DNA of 64,000 nt from Vibrio sp. DW001 (GCF_029016285.1 NZ_CP091975.1:2108001-2172000), one strand, 5' to 3'. Positions 36,098 through 45,844 are shown, counted from the first letter of the stretch. Notes: generated by a model not told the origin, from the letters alone. Numbers and translations are program-made.

Positions 36098-37729
36098 ATG
36101 AAATTTCTTACAATTAGTTTATTGGTTGGCTTATTTTTCGCTCTCCTTGGTTTTAAGAAGAACAAACCTCGCTTACAAAATATCGGTGTAAATGTTGCGG
36201 CCTTGATTGTTATTTATGTTGTCGCCTCAATGGCAGGCCCAGCACGTTACACCATTGATCTAGAACAATCACCGGTAGTTATTGACAATAAATCCTATCT
36301 TGTCGCGTGGAAAATTAATCGTGTACTTCCATTTGAATGGCTGGCAGTGGCCAAGTATGTCGACCATGATACAAAAACGGGTGGTATTGATCAGTACAAG
36401 AGAATACCGGAAAAGCAACGAAGAGAATTAAAACAAAGCTACCAAGGTGAGGGACTATTCACTCAATATTTAATATTTATTTTGTTCACTGCTTGGATCA
36501 TTGTTTATAGAAAAAAAATAAAACGACGCCCTGTAAGTATCCATCTATCAACCCCGACAACAACGCAAGGGAAAATGAATAAACAGGCCATCAATGATTG
36601 CACCAGTTTGGTCGTACTAAATGAATGGATTGATACAATACAGAAAAAACCATTTTATCGGTTTTATTATAAGAAAAGTCGATTAGCGCTGTGCCACACG
36701 AGAAAAATATCCCTTCAAAAAGAACTCTCACAGGCATTCTATGCCATTGCCAAAAGCATCCACATTCGAGCTAATACGTCTTCCGGTGGAACTTTCGATA
36801 ACAACAGCGAAAAAGGTTACCTACCACTTTGGGTCGCAAAAATGTTACTTAAAGGTGAATATGAATTCGGTATCGATATCGAATTGAAGGCTGAAGGACC
36901 TCACCCTAAGTTAGAACACCTGACAACATACGGCCGAAATGTTAAAAAATCAAACTCCGAAGAAAAAACCCATACCCTTGTTTGGCAAGACGATAGACCA
37001 ACGGAAAGTATCAAGAAGACGATTGAAAAGCCACTCATCGACAGTATTGAAAGTTCGCTAAACGCTATTTTACCTAGAGGTTTGGTCACATTTTCTAAGG
37101 ACAGTACCACTCGAATAAAACTGTCTATTTCATCTGTCGATTATACGGATAATGCTGATAATATCGTGCAATTTGCCTTAGGGGAGAAATACTACCTTTT
37201 CGCAACCCCGTCTTATCAACTTTCTACCAACATTCTTGGTTCTGGATTTTTGTTAAGCTCGAAGTCAGTACCATTGCAGAATCCTCAAATTACTGATATT
37301 TCAAACAAGGCATTAACGTCAGAACCAAAAATAAAGATGCCAAAGCCAAAAGAAAACAAAATACCAAGCTTCTGCACCAACATAGTAAAAGTAAAAATAA
37401 TCTCTTCTGTAATCGAAACCTTATTTATTCCTTTACCTAGTAGTGGAGTAAAAACCTCGATGGCCGCGGCACGCAAGATTGATGAGTTATATACAGAACT
37501 GGCAAACGACGTGCAGTCTGCGGTATTAGATGAACTCACAAGTGAAGCGATGGACATCGCTATACAGAACATGATAGAGAACGACCCGGTGATGTTTGTT
37601 TCATTACTAGACAGCGTAAGTAGCGAACTATTATCTCTGGGCATTGAGCAAGAGCTACTCAGTGAAATGGCAAGCTCCATTATGGCGGAAGTCGCCGCAA
37701 TGGCAATTACAGGTTTAATAGAGGATTAA
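36098..37729 (+). CDS. Membrane-anchored protein of unknown family beside the Clp-FtsH fusion
   Basis: A 543-residue protein. Hydrophobic segments lie at about 2-19, 30-47 and 120-138, the last followed by RKKIKRRP, so most of the chain (140-543) should be cytosolic. Residues 47-118 would form a small periplasmic loop. The cytosolic part has no motif I recognise. Its C-terminal 100 residues are helical and acidic (LYTELANDVQSAVLDELTSE). It is transcribed divergently from the fused protease, with the PEGA-like gene 3 bases downstream. It may anchor the protease to the membrane or be a substrate receptor; this is inferred only from position. Confidence 0.75.
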   Translation: MKFLTISLLVGLFFALLGFKKNKPRLQNIGVNVAALIVIYVVASMAGPARYTIDLEQSPVVIDNKSYLVAWKINRVLPFEWLAVAKYVDHDTKTGGIDQYKRIPEKQRRELKQSYQGEGLFTQYLIFILFTAWIIVYRKKIKRRPVSIHLSTPTTTQGKMNKQAINDCTSLVVLNEWIDTIQKKPFYRFYYKKSRLALCHTRKISLQKELSQAFYAIAKSIHIRANTSSGGTFDNNSEKGYLPLWVAKMLLKGEYEFGIDIELKAEGPHPKLEHLTTYGRNVKKSNSEEKTHTLVWQDDRPTESIKKTIEKPLIDSIESSLNAILPRGLVTFSKDSTTRIKLSISSVDYTDNADNIVQFALGEKYYLFATPSYQLSTNILGSGFLLSSKSVPLQNPQITDISNKALTSEPKIKMPKPKENKIPSFCTNIVKVKIISSVIETLFIPLPSSGVKTSMAAARKIDELYTELANDVQSAVLDELTSEAMDIAIQNMIENDPVMFVSLLDSVSSELLSLGIEQELLSEMASSIMAEVAAMAITGLIED

Positions 37730-37732
37730 CAG

Positions 37733-38380
37733 ATGATCAGACTATTTACGTTATTATTAAGCTTGGTCATTTCAAGTAACGCGATGGCAAGTTCAGGAAT
37801 CACTGGCACCGTTTATCGGTATCTTAAAGAAGAGCTTTTCGGAACGGTCACTCACGAATCTGTTGGTTTTTTCGGATCATTAGATAAATTTGTAAAGAAA
37901 AATGACGTCCGTTTTGCTGATGCAGATAACAGCGTTCCAATTAAATTTACCGACTTAGGACAATACGACTTAGGTTTATATTTCCCAAATAAAGGTCATG
38001 TTTATCTCAGCAATTATGACAATATCAAACTGCCAGCTAAGTACGTCGCGGTCACTTTCAAAGATAAAAAGGGTAAAAAAGCGCTCTATCGTTATGTGAA
38101 CATCCCAAAGACTGATGAACCCGTTATCATTTCGGCTTTACCTACCGTCACGAATCAGCAAAAACTCAAAAAACAGTTCCCTTTAAAGGTCTTTACTTAC
38201 CCTAGCAATGCCATCGTTAAAATAATGAATATCACGCCAAAATACAAAGAAGGAATGATACTCAGGGATGGCAAATATATCATTCAAGTAAGCAAAAAAG
38301 GGTATGCCACCTATCGTAAAAAACTAAACCTATCATGGAATGAACCTAATGTTCATGTTGCCTTAGCAAAAAAATCTTAA
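37733..38380 (+). CDS. Exported protein with PEGA-like C-terminal domain
   Basis: A 215-residue protein with signal peptide MIRLFTLLLSLVISSNAMA. Residues about 145-212 fit a PEGA-type beta domain: VFTYPSNAIVKIMN, then EGMILRDGKYIIQVSKKGY and a closing VHVAL strand. The N-terminal part has beta-rich segments (YDLGLYFPNKGHVYLSNYD). The ribosome site AGAGGA lies in the end of the upstream gene, and the 3-base gap indicates an operon. It is probably periplasmic, an envelope partner of the membrane protein before it. A terminator follows at 38420. Confidence 0.75.
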   Translation: MIRLFTLLLSLVISSNAMASSGITGTVYRYLKEELFGTVTHESVGFFGSLDKFVKKNDVRFADADNSVPIKFTDLGQYDLGLYFPNKGHVYLSNYDNIKLPAKYVAVTFKDKKGKKALYRYVNIPKTDEPVIISALPTVTNQQKLKKQFPLKVFTYPSNAIVKIMNITPKYKEGMILRDGKYIIQVSKKGYATYRKKLNLSWNEPNVHVALAKKS

Positions 38381-38419
38381 GTATTCACTTTAGGTACTAG
38401 AGCTATTTAGACAGGCGAG

Positions 38420-38463
38420 AAAAGGATTGGCATCAACCGATAACATAATGCTAATCCTTTTTA
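38420..38463 (+). terminator. Rho-independent terminator
   Basis: Arms AAAAGGATTGGCAT and ATGCTAATCCTTTT (one G-U pair) with a 14-base loop end in TT. It closes the two-gene unit divergent from the Clp-FtsH fusion. Confidence 0.8.
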
Positions 38464-38605
38464 TTCTTACTCAACTGAGGCTTCGAAGCGTTTTAAATTA
38501 CCCATATTACTGGCTCGGTGCAATACACTTTAACTCCAATAGATATAGTCGGACATTAACCAATATTTAATACCTCTAGCTAAGCGATATAAGTTTACTT
38601 ATAAA

Positions 38606-41600
38606 CTAACTACATGACTTAATTCGTTTTGGCATTGGTGAAAAATAGCCCACTAAAACCATGACAACACCAACAAAAATAACAGCGAAAACCATTACGA
38701 TGGTGTCTCTATTACTCAAATCTATAATAAGCATCTTAACCACAGTGAGCCCAAACATTAACGTACCAAGCCACCACAAACTCACTATCTTAAGTCGCGA
38801 ACCGGCAGAGGTTGCCACCATGGCTAACATACTCCAAAGTATGGCTATTCCTGCTTGAAAAATACCAGATTGCCACAAAGAAGGAAGCGTATAACTGGTT
38901 GGCGTGTAGTCGCTTACTGCTCGAGCTAATGCACAATGCGCAAATATAACTCCCGTTACTGCGCACCATGTTGCGATCTGTACATTCACGCTGTACCGGT
39001 TCGGAATATATCTGTTTATCGCTATCTGCGTGTTTTTATTACGTAACCAGACGGCAACGATAATGACAGTTGCAATGGCAGTGAGTTCTATAGCATTCAA
39101 AATAGGCAGCCACATAACGTTGGCTATCCTTACATTAAATATAGGCAAACTGTACAGGATGAACGAGGCAATTATAGCAACCATGGGCAGCACAATAGCT
39201 TGTTGATATAACGGTAAATATTGTTTCAAAGGCCACTTGTTTTTAAGTTTAGGCACGTAACAAACCGAAATAAAGGCTGTAGAGAACCATGGTAATAATA
39301 GAACGCCTTCTTCAATGTTAAGATCGAATACTTGATATATGTAGATAAAACAGCATAGTGCCAATCCACAAAAGTGAATCGCGTGACTGCCATAAACAAC
39401 GCGTTTTGCTGCGATTTTATGATGAATAAGATCAGTGATGGCAGCATATATGTCATATTTTATAAAGGCATAAAGTAGGGCAAAAACACCCACGACTACC
39501 CCACCTCGTTCCGCCCATTCCAGGTGAGTTTCAGGCGCAACGACAAAAGCCGCCAATAACGTAATCCAAAGGGGTGAAAGCCAAAACAACTGACTGATTG
39601 GTAACCAACGTGTCGCTCGGTACAAAAAGAAACAGATTGAAAGTGCAGCAAGAAGGTAGATAGCCAGAACCAGATCAGTGCTGACATGCCAAGTCGCGCG
39701 ATTTGACGCGGTTATAACCAGTACACCTAACAACACGTTAAAGCACGCCATAGTGCAGAGTGAAAGCGTTTTCGAGTACATTGGAAAGGTCGTTTTATAC
39801 AGTAATATCACTGAAACTATTATAGCTATTCCGCTAACAACAAGATGGTTTAATTGGGAGCTGTAAAAATAAAGGGCCATTATTAATGGTAATAGCAACG
39901 TACTCCAACAGAGCATTGGTCTAGAGAACCTGTGACTGCAAAATAAAAGTATGCCGACAAATAGAAGTTGAATAGACAATAGATAACTCGATTCTGTCGA
40001 TATTACCCACCACCAACAGATACCAGTTACCAACACGACCGTCACCATTGAAATAATGGAAACCACCGTATTAGTCACTGTTAACCAACGTGTCTTATAG
40101 CTAAACTTCCAATCAGAGGCATAAAAAACCAGCACAAACGCAACTAACACAACTTGAATGACCCATGACCATATCGTCAAAGGTTGAAAAAGAATGCTTT
40201 CTTGCCACTGATACAATTGATACAAACTCGCCACCAAAAAGCCAAGCCCAACCAGCGCAAATTTGTCCCTATTCTGTTGGTTGCTTAACCAGAGAATAGT
40301 TGCCGCTTTTAACGCATATATAATAGCCGTCGAAGAAGCACTAACGAACACTGGAATTGCCATTGCCAAGAATAGCAACGCGAAACTTTTGTATACGCTA
40401 ACGAGCTGATCATTTCTTTGATACTTAAATGTTATTACCGCCGCTGACGCATAACATAAGAATAGAAACAGTGATGAATAAGCCGTATACATCGCAATGG
40501 ATTCTGTTGCTGTATAAAAGAGTGCGTATGAAGTAAGAGGAAGTGTGAACACTAAACTATTGGAGATAATCTGCTTATTACTTGAAAATTCTTCACCCGC
40601 ATGAGAATGCGCCAGTAAAAAATACAATACAAAATAACTTGCTAAAAACGGCAGCGTTTCCAACATTAATATTGGCTGATATGAAAAAACCAACCATGCT
40701 TCAATTAGGACAAAAGTACATACAACGCCAGACTTCTCCAAAAAATACCATCTTTTCTTGTAGGCCAGAAATACAAGGCCAACATTCAATAGCAGATAAT
40801 ATCCAAGTAAAATAAGATGATTTCCAGCGGTACTCGTAGACAACAATACCGGAACAGCAAAACCTGCTACTGCTGCCACAACGGCCATAATTTGTGTATT
40901 TTGAAGCAAGGCAAGTAATGTAGTGATGACGACCAATACGGTAACTAATACAAACGTTAACTCAATAGACAAGAGAGAGAAATAGCGTCCCGCAGCTATC
41001 GATACAAGATACAGCAAAGCCATACCACCACCTTGCAAAATAACACCGAAATGGTTCGGTTTGTTCCGTAACCTCCAACCCAGACCAACACAACAGATAC
41101 CCGCTATCGCTACAGCTAACAGTTTAAGTTCAAGCGGTACGCTAAACGCCTCATAAGTTAGTTTGATTAGAAATGACAGCCCAACAAATACAATCGATAG
41201 ACCAACCAAAGCAATAGGGCTGATTTTATCAATAAATTGAGTAATTGGATCAGGCAGCGCTTGTTTTACCCGATAAAGCAGACGAGTAAATTTGGCTGTA
41301 TAATTGCTGTTTCTTCGTGGAATTGACTCCGAGGCTAAGCTTATCGTTCCTTCCATCTCAGGTGCAGTAATTGCCTGAGCATCCGATATAACATAATTTT
41401 CTGCATTATTTTCTAGGTCACAAGAGGCTTCGTCTTCAACCTTGTAAGGTGTTGGTATTGGGATGTTATTATCGCCAGTTTGTTGCTTTTCGAATTCCAT
41501 ACGCAACAAGGTATGATCCGTTTTGAGCCTTTCCAATTGCTCACGTAGTTGTGTTGTCAATGTATTGGATGATTTTGCTTTGTTAAACGCCACGATAGAT

Positions 41601-41659
41601 ATGATAATGGGTAACAGAAAAATTAGAGCAGCACCAAAGAAAAAAGTCAATTCATCCAT
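38606..41659 (-). CDS. DUF2339 multi-spanning membrane protein
   Basis: A 1017-residue inner-membrane protein. TM1 is at about 4-25, followed by a coiled coil (LREQLERLKTDHTLLRMEFE) and an acidic linker. From about 145 onward there are more than 25 hydrophobic helices with short loops, ending in a basic tail. This organisation and the GWRLRNKPNHFGVILQGGGMALLY segment are those of the DUF2339 family. Family function is unknown; suggestions link it to the cell envelope. It converges on the PEGA-like gene. Whether it belongs to the protease locus is unclear. Confidence 0.85.
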   Translation of the reverse strand: MDELTFFFGAALIFLLPIIISIVAFNKAKSSNTLTTQLREQLERLKTDHTLLRMEFEKQQTGDNNIPIPTPYKVEDEASCDLENNAENYVISDAQAITAPEMEGTISLASESIPRRNSNYTAKFTRLLYRVKQALPDPITQFIDKISPIALVGLSIVFVGLSFLIKLTYEAFSVPLELKLLAVAIAGICCVGLGWRLRNKPNHFGVILQGGGMALLYLVSIAAGRYFSLLSIELTFVLVTVLVVITTLLALLQNTQIMAVVAAVAGFAVPVLLSTSTAGNHLILLGYYLLLNVGLVFLAYKKRWYFLEKSGVVCTFVLIEAWLVFSYQPILMLETLPFLASYFVLYFLLAHSHAGEEFSSNKQIISNSLVFTLPLTSYALFYTATESIAMYTAYSSLFLFLCYASAAVITFKYQRNDQLVSVYKSFALLFLAMAIPVFVSASSTAIIYALKAATILWLSNQQNRDKFALVGLGFLVASLYQLYQWQESILFQPLTIWSWVIQVVLVAFVLVFYASDWKFSYKTRWLTVTNTVVSIISMVTVVLVTGICWWWVISTESSYLLSIQLLFVGILLFCSHRFSRPMLCWSTLLLPLIMALYFYSSQLNHLVVSGIAIIVSVILLYKTTFPMYSKTLSLCTMACFNVLLGVLVITASNRATWHVSTDLVLAIYLLAALSICFFLYRATRWLPISQLFWLSPLWITLLAAFVVAPETHLEWAERGGVVVGVFALLYAFIKYDIYAAITDLIHHKIAAKRVVYGSHAIHFCGLALCCFIYIYQVFDLNIEEGVLLLPWFSTAFISVCYVPKLKNKWPLKQYLPLYQQAIVLPMVAIIASFILYSLPIFNVRIANVMWLPILNAIELTAIATVIIVAVWLRNKNTQIAINRYIPNRYSVNVQIATWCAVTGVIFAHCALARAVSDYTPTSYTLPSLWQSGIFQAGIAILWSMLAMVATSAGSRLKIVSLWWLGTLMFGLTVVKMLIIDLSNRDTIVMVFAVIFVGVVMVLVGYFSPMPKRIKSCS

Positions 41660-41879
41660 AAATCTACATTCTTAAAAATAATTATTTATTTCAGTAGGCT
41701 ATCATAATGAATACACTAAAAGTAACCCTTGTCCTATTAAAGTTATCGGATTAATTGACGTTGTGAACCCATATCAAACCGGAGACTAATTATGCTTATG
41801 TAATCTTAGAAAACCATAAGCATTTAATCGTGCAAAGTGAGCATTTGCGCAGAGGTATAGTCGCTTTAAACTCGGTTTG

Positions 41880-41905
41880 CATCCCCACACAGGAGCGTGG
41901 GAATG
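41880..41905. repeat. REP-like palindrome between DUF2339 and BCCT genes
   Basis: CATCCCCACACAGG and AGCGTGGGAATG form an imperfect hairpin of the CATTCCCACGC...GCGTGGGAATG type that recurs in many proteobacterial genomes and is mobilised by REP-associated tyrosine transposases. It sits 20 bases past the BCCT stop and lacks a T tract. Only one copy is in this window. Confidence 0.45.
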
Positions 41906-41924
41906 AGGACAATAAAACGGGAGA

Positions 41925-43529
41925 TTAGTTAACTTGGTTAGTCATTGCTTGAGGCTTATCCACTTCCGTCAATAACCCTTTAAGCAAGCTCACACTGCCC
42001 AACAACAGAATAATCGTAAACGGCAATGCGGCAATAATGGTGATTGATTGCAAAGCTTGAATAGATTGAGTACCACCAATCCACAACATAACCATTGCGA
42101 TAGAACCAGAGATAACAGCCCAAACCACTTTCTGTTTGACTGGTACTTCTAATTTACCACCCGCCGTCATACCATCAATAACGATAGAGCCCGAGTCTAA
42201 TGTTGTCACAAAGAAAACGATAATCAGTACTACCGCGATAACGGATAGAACATTTCCGAACGGGTAAGCATCTAACATATAGAATAAGCTTAGAGAGACA
42301 TCCGTAATACCTTGATCAAGGCCTAACTGCCCCACCTTGTCGATCACCTGTTCAATAGCAACGCCGCCGAAGATAGACATCCAAGCCGTTGTTACCAATG
42401 TCGGGATAAGCATGACACAGAGAAGAAACTCGCGAACGGTGCGTCCTTTAGAGATACGTGCTACGAACATACCAAAGAAAGGGGCATACGCTACCCACCA
42501 TGCCCAATAGAACACAGTCCAACCGTGCAGCCAAGTTGTGTCGTCGCGGCCAGAGGTTTGACTCAACGGAAGAATGTTTTTCACATAACCCGTCACAGCG
42601 GTAACCAACGAATCCAATACTGTGGTGAAATTCAATACAGCAATAAGACCAAGAAATACAAACGCAATAACCATATTCAGATTACTTAGAAACTTAACGC
42701 CTCCATCCATGCCTCGCATAACAGATACAATCGCTAAGCCCATAATCAATACAATAATGAACTGCTGAAGGTAGATGTTATTTTCTATCCCAAAAACATG
42801 ACTGATACCGCTAGCCGCTTGCGTGCCCCCTAAACCAAGAGACGTCGCTAGGCCAAACAAGGTAACCAATACGGTTAATACGTCAATCACGTCACCCGTT
42901 TTCCCCCAAACTCGATCACCCAACAAGGGGTAAAAAACAGAGCGCATTGAGAGTGGTAACCCTTTATTGTAAACAAAGTAGGCAAGGCAAAGCGCGGTCA
43001 TGCCATAGATAGCCCATGCATGTAAGCCCCAGTGGAAGACGGTTGCACCTAATGCCAATTCACGACCCGCTTCCGTGTAAGGTTCTGCATTAAGTGGAGT
43101 CCCAAACCAATTGGTGAAGAACGCCGTTGGCTCTGCAACACCCCAAAAAATGAGTCCGATACCCATACCTGCGGCGAATAGCATCGAAATCCAGGATGCT
43201 TTTGAATAATCCGGTGTAGCGTGTTCACCACCTAAGCGAATTTTACCTAGAGGTGAAAACGCTAAAATAATGGCAAAAATTAACAAGATGTTGGCCCCCC
43301 ACATAAAGAGGAAGTCAAAATTTGAGAGCGCCGCACCCTTAATGGAATCGATAGCTGCTTTTGCATCTGCTGGAGGTAATGCGAGAAGGGTGACAATGAA
43401 AAGAATAGACAAGCCGACTGAGGCTACGAAAACTGTGTTATGGAAGTCCATTCCCCATTTACTGATGTTATCTTGACCAACTTGATAATCTGTAGAATCA
43501 ATACTGTATTTTTTTGATTTAAAAATCAT
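41925..43529 (-). CDS. BCCT-family osmolyte transporter
   Basis: A 534-residue inner-membrane symporter with 12 helices for betaine, choline, carnitine or related compatible solutes. Hallmarks are GMGIGLIFWGVAEP in TM3 and the aromatic box segment WTVFYWAWWVAYAPFFGMFVARISKGRT in TM8. Short tails suggest no large osmosensing C-terminal domain. The ATG at 43529 has no ribosome site. A 27-codon leader frame with a strong one ends 12 bases upstream, so expression may depend on translational coupling. The exact solute is not readable. Confidence 0.93.
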   Translation of the reverse strand: MIFKSKKYSIDSTDYQVGQDNISKWGMDFHNTVFVASVGLSILFIVTLLALPPADAKAAIDSIKGAALSNFDFLFMWGANILLIFAIILAFSPLGKIRLGGEHATPDYSKASWISMLFAAGMGIGLIFWGVAEPTAFFTNWFGTPLNAEPYTEAGRELALGATVFHWGLHAWAIYGMTALCLAYFVYNKGLPLSMRSVFYPLLGDRVWGKTGDVIDVLTVLVTLFGLATSLGLGGTQAASGISHVFGIENNIYLQQFIIVLIMGLAIVSVMRGMDGGVKFLSNLNMVIAFVFLGLIAVLNFTTVLDSLVTAVTGYVKNILPLSQTSGRDDTTWLHGWTVFYWAWWVAYAPFFGMFVARISKGRTVREFLLCVMLIPTLVTTAWMSIFGGVAIEQVIDKVGQLGLDQGITDVSLSLFYMLDAYPFGNVLSVIAVVLIIVFFVTTLDSGSIVIDGMTAGGKLEVPVKQKVVWAVISGSIAMVMLWIGGTQSIQALQSITIIAALPFTIILLLGSVSLLKGLLTEVDKPQAMTNQVN

Positions 43530-43541
43530 AAATTTTGATGT

Positions 43542-43625
43542 TCACATATCCGAATCAACGAATACAAGGAGCAACTCCATATCCATTTCTATTTGATTGA
43601 CTAGCCGCATCATAAATACAAACAT
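43542..43625 (-). CDS. Leader peptide upstream of the BCCT transporter gene
   Basis: A 28-codon frame (27 residues, starting MFVFMMRLVNQIEMDMELLL) begins at 43625 behind AAAGGAG with good spacing. It ends 12 bases before the transporter ATG, which has no Shine-Dalgarno of its own. Ribosomes finishing the leader would be placed to restart at the transporter. The remaining 43626-43883 shows no gene. Confidence 0.5.
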   Translation of the reverse strand: MFVFMMRLVNQIEMDMELLLVFVDSDM

Positions 43626-43883
43626 GATAAAAATCTCCTTTATAGGTGATTAATGGCTTTTGCTCAATCCCAAGCGGCGTATTGTAACACAAGATGGCGT
43701 AAATCTATCTGCGCGGCTGTTATCTAGTCACTGCTTGCAACTCACTTACTGGGACATTTTTGAACTATGAATGCCAACTGTCTCGGCACTAAAACGGGGT
43801 TGGACATTTGCAATTAACCAGGACAATTAACCAGAACACACACCTTCAGTGGGAAACACGACGAAACACCTCGTGAGTTTAGA

Positions 43884-44120
43884 GTGGGTTCTCGCCTATT
43901 TGGTATGTCGGTCGTTTCAGTGCTGATCACTATCTTTATAGTCAGCATGGCAGCCGCTGCGTTCCCAGCAGGAACTGACTTAGTAAAAGCCTTCTTTATT
44001 AATGTCTTTATGACCGCTGTTTTCTCTGGACTTGCTTACTGGTGGATCTCTCGATTTGAAAAGAAGCAGTTAAAAAAAGAGGATTTAACCGAACAGAAAT
44101 CACCAATAACACAGCCTTAA
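43884..44120 (+). CDS. Small two-helix membrane protein
   Basis: A 78-residue protein with hydrophobic segments at about 8-26 and 35-54 and a lysine/glutamate-rich cytosolic tail (RFEKKQLKKEDLTEQK). The start is GTG at 43884; an ATG seven codons later (MSVVSVL) is an equally good candidate, and neither has a strong ribosome site. It is followed by a terminator. No family is recognised. Confidence 0.6.
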   Translation: MGSRLFGMSVVSVLITIFIVSMAAAAFPAGTDLVKAFFINVFMTAVFSGLAYWWISRFEKKQLKKEDLTEQKSPITQP

Positions 44121-44148
44121 TACTGGTATTGGAAACCAACCTAGTCTA

Positions 44149-44178
44149 AAGAACCCTAGCTTTTGTTAGGGTTCTTGT
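44149..44178 (+). terminator. Rho-independent terminator
   Basis: AAGAACCCTA pairs with TAGGGTTCTT around an 8-base loop, followed by GTTT. It ends the small membrane protein transcript. A similar GAACCCTA/TAGGGTTC hairpin recurs beside the recombinase gene at 51635. Confidence 0.8.
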
Positions 44179-44325
44179 TTATTCATGTCCCAACTTGCTG
44201 TCGGCAGACAATAAGTTTGATCTAAAAACATAGACATTCAACCACCACAAAGTGCTCGACAGTCACAATATTGGACCAATTCAAAAGCCAAAAAAGAAAT
44301 TTATACTTACATGAAGAACACTATA

Positions 44326-44368
44326 GATTGGTCGATTTTTAGCTCGTTTTTGGACAAAAGCTTGCTAG
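44326..44368 (-). repeat. Recurring motif, copy A (core GTTTTTGGACAAAA)
   Basis: Over 35 bases this copy matches copy C (48869) at 26 positions: ATTG-TC-AT-T-TAG--C-TTTTTGGACA. It begins just after the truncated stop of the DUF4019 gene and overlaps the end of its ancestral frame. Other copies are B (47564) and D (50297). Confidence 0.5.
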
Positions 44369-44628
44369 AACAGATGAATATTCTTTAGCACTTAACTCTG
44401 TGTGTGAAGTAGCTTTACCCTAGGGTGTACGATTTTCTTTGAGAGCACTGTCCCATTTTTTTGTGATAATTGTGATTTAAAAAATAAGTCTGCCTTTTGC
44501 CAACTTTCACCATATTTCCCTGCATCGATAATGTTAAGCCATTCTTTAGAGGCACTTGAACCTGGCGAGGGGCTAGCCCAAACAACAGACGATATGATTA
44601 ACGATAAGATTAATAATAGGTTTTTCAT
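44339..44628 (-). pseudogene. Broken DUF4019-family exported protein gene
   Basis: The first 57 codons read as an exported DUF4019 protein: signal peptide MKNLLLILSLIISSVVWAS, then KEWLNIIDAGKYGESWQKAD, the family hallmark. At an A-rich run after SQLSQK the frame is lost and translation stops at 44392. Reading one frame over restores WDSALKENRTP, then a TAG where Leu is expected, then GKATSHTELSA, the family's RTPLG region. So there is a frameshift and an in-frame stop. The C-terminal third is missing and replaced by the motif at 44326. Confidence 0.7.
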
Positions 44629-44786
44629 GATAATTCCTTTTATATTTGAATTGATTGTATTAACTAAACTTTAAAGTAAAAATAACGTCCATATTAAGGT
44701 TTTTTATAGTTTGCTGAAGTGCTTAACGAAGCAGAGCCGAAAAAACTGTTAGCAGTCTGCCTTAAATTCTTATTTGAGTATGAAAA

Positions 44787-45155
44787 CTACTCTTCATTTA
44801 ATCCGAGATCTATATACGCAATAATGTAGCCATACTCCTTGTCACTTAAGGCATTTATCTTATGTAACCCTTTTGCGTAATCAAAAGTCCAAGGTTTACC
44901 ATTAGGTGTTAAAGGAATAGTTAAGTCTAAGTTGACGAGAGACTCATCGACAACTTTGTTACTTCTTTGCACCGCTTTTTTGGCACAATAACTCAAAATA
45001 TACTCAACCGCATATTTATCCACCGATGGCTCCCAAGTATATTCTGTTTCGCATGCTGTTTTATGCTCACCTTCCGCAGTGATGTACTCAAGTTTTCCTT
45101 GAGTACTGCAAGAAGTTAAAACTAACATTAGTGATAATAAGATTAATAGTCTCAA
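44787..45155 (-). CDS. Small lipoprotein of unknown family
   Basis: A 122-residue lipoprotein. The open frame extends to 45248, but AAGGAAGGAG five bases before a TTG at 45155 gives the start MRLLILLSLMLVLTSC, with lipobox LTSC and lipidation Cys16. The mature domain has a Cys pair (TACETEY, SYCAKKA), conserved-looking aromatic residues and the end YGYIIAYIDLGLNEE. No family recognised. It lies among other small exported orphans in the accessory region. Confidence 0.65.
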   Translation of the reverse strand: MRLLILLSLMLVLTSCSTQGKLEYITAEGEHKTACETEYTWEPSVDKYAVEYILSYCAKKAVQRSNKVVDESLVNLDLTIPLTPNGKPWTFDYAKGLHKINALSDKEYGYIIAYIDLGLNEE

Positions 45156-45269
45156 TTTAACTCCTTCCTTTTGATAAACATAACACCACAATAAGCGACT
45201 AAGTAATAGTTGGGTAACGCAGTGAACAAACTGTTTTTGGTCCCGCATAATTGGCTTAATAAACGGATT

Positions 45270-45728
45270 TTATTGATTTTCACGATGTCCGTAACTTAAT
45301 GCTCGGGTAATTTCCCATTTATTATTTTTATTACGCCAAACCATTACAAAATCAGCTTTTCCTTCGCATGTTTTAGTTTTAGTTTTACAAAAAATGTGAG
45401 CGCCTTCAGTGATGGCACCAAACCCTTTAATTGGATAGGTTTTGAAGGAGCCAGCAACGAGTTCACGCGTGTAGTTACCGCATGCATATTTTTCAGTATT
45501 TGAGATCATACTTTCTCGATCCCAAGTAACACCACCATTGTCGTGATAAAACTCTACATCAGGAGAAAAATAACTCGCATGTTTTTCTAACTCTTCAGGT
45601 ATCTGGCAGTTGTTGAAAGATTCAAAAAGTTCAGCATCAAGAACTTTCATTCTGTCTTCCAAAGAGACCTCTTTAGCCAATGATGACATCGATAAAAATA
45701 TAAATAGAAACATACTTAATTTTTTCAT
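45270..45728 (-). CDS. Exported SnoaL/DUF4440-like protein
   Basis: A 152-residue exported protein with signal peptide MKKLSMFLFIFLSMSSLA. The mature domain has the cone-fold pattern of the nuclear transport factor 2 / SnoaL superfamily: LDAELFESFNNC, HASYFSPDVEFYHDNGG, then strands through GAHIFCK and ADFVMVWRNKNNKWEITRALSYGH. Such domains bind small ligands or act as enzymes; the role here is unknown. Confidence 0.75.
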   Translation of the reverse strand: MKKLSMFLFIFLSMSSLAKEVSLEDRMKVLDAELFESFNNCQIPEELEKHASYFSPDVEFYHDNGGVTWDRESMISNTEKYACGNYTRELVAGSFKTYPIKGFGAITEGAHIFCKTKTKTCEGKADFVMVWRNKNNKWEITRALSYGHRENQ

Positions 45729-45844
45729 ATATCCTCGACTCCTACTATGTACGAATAAAGCCCATTAACAGGCGGATTTAGTTATCTAAAATTGTTAAAA
45801 AACAGAACAAAGGCAACTGATTTTTGTCCTAATAAAACAGATTG

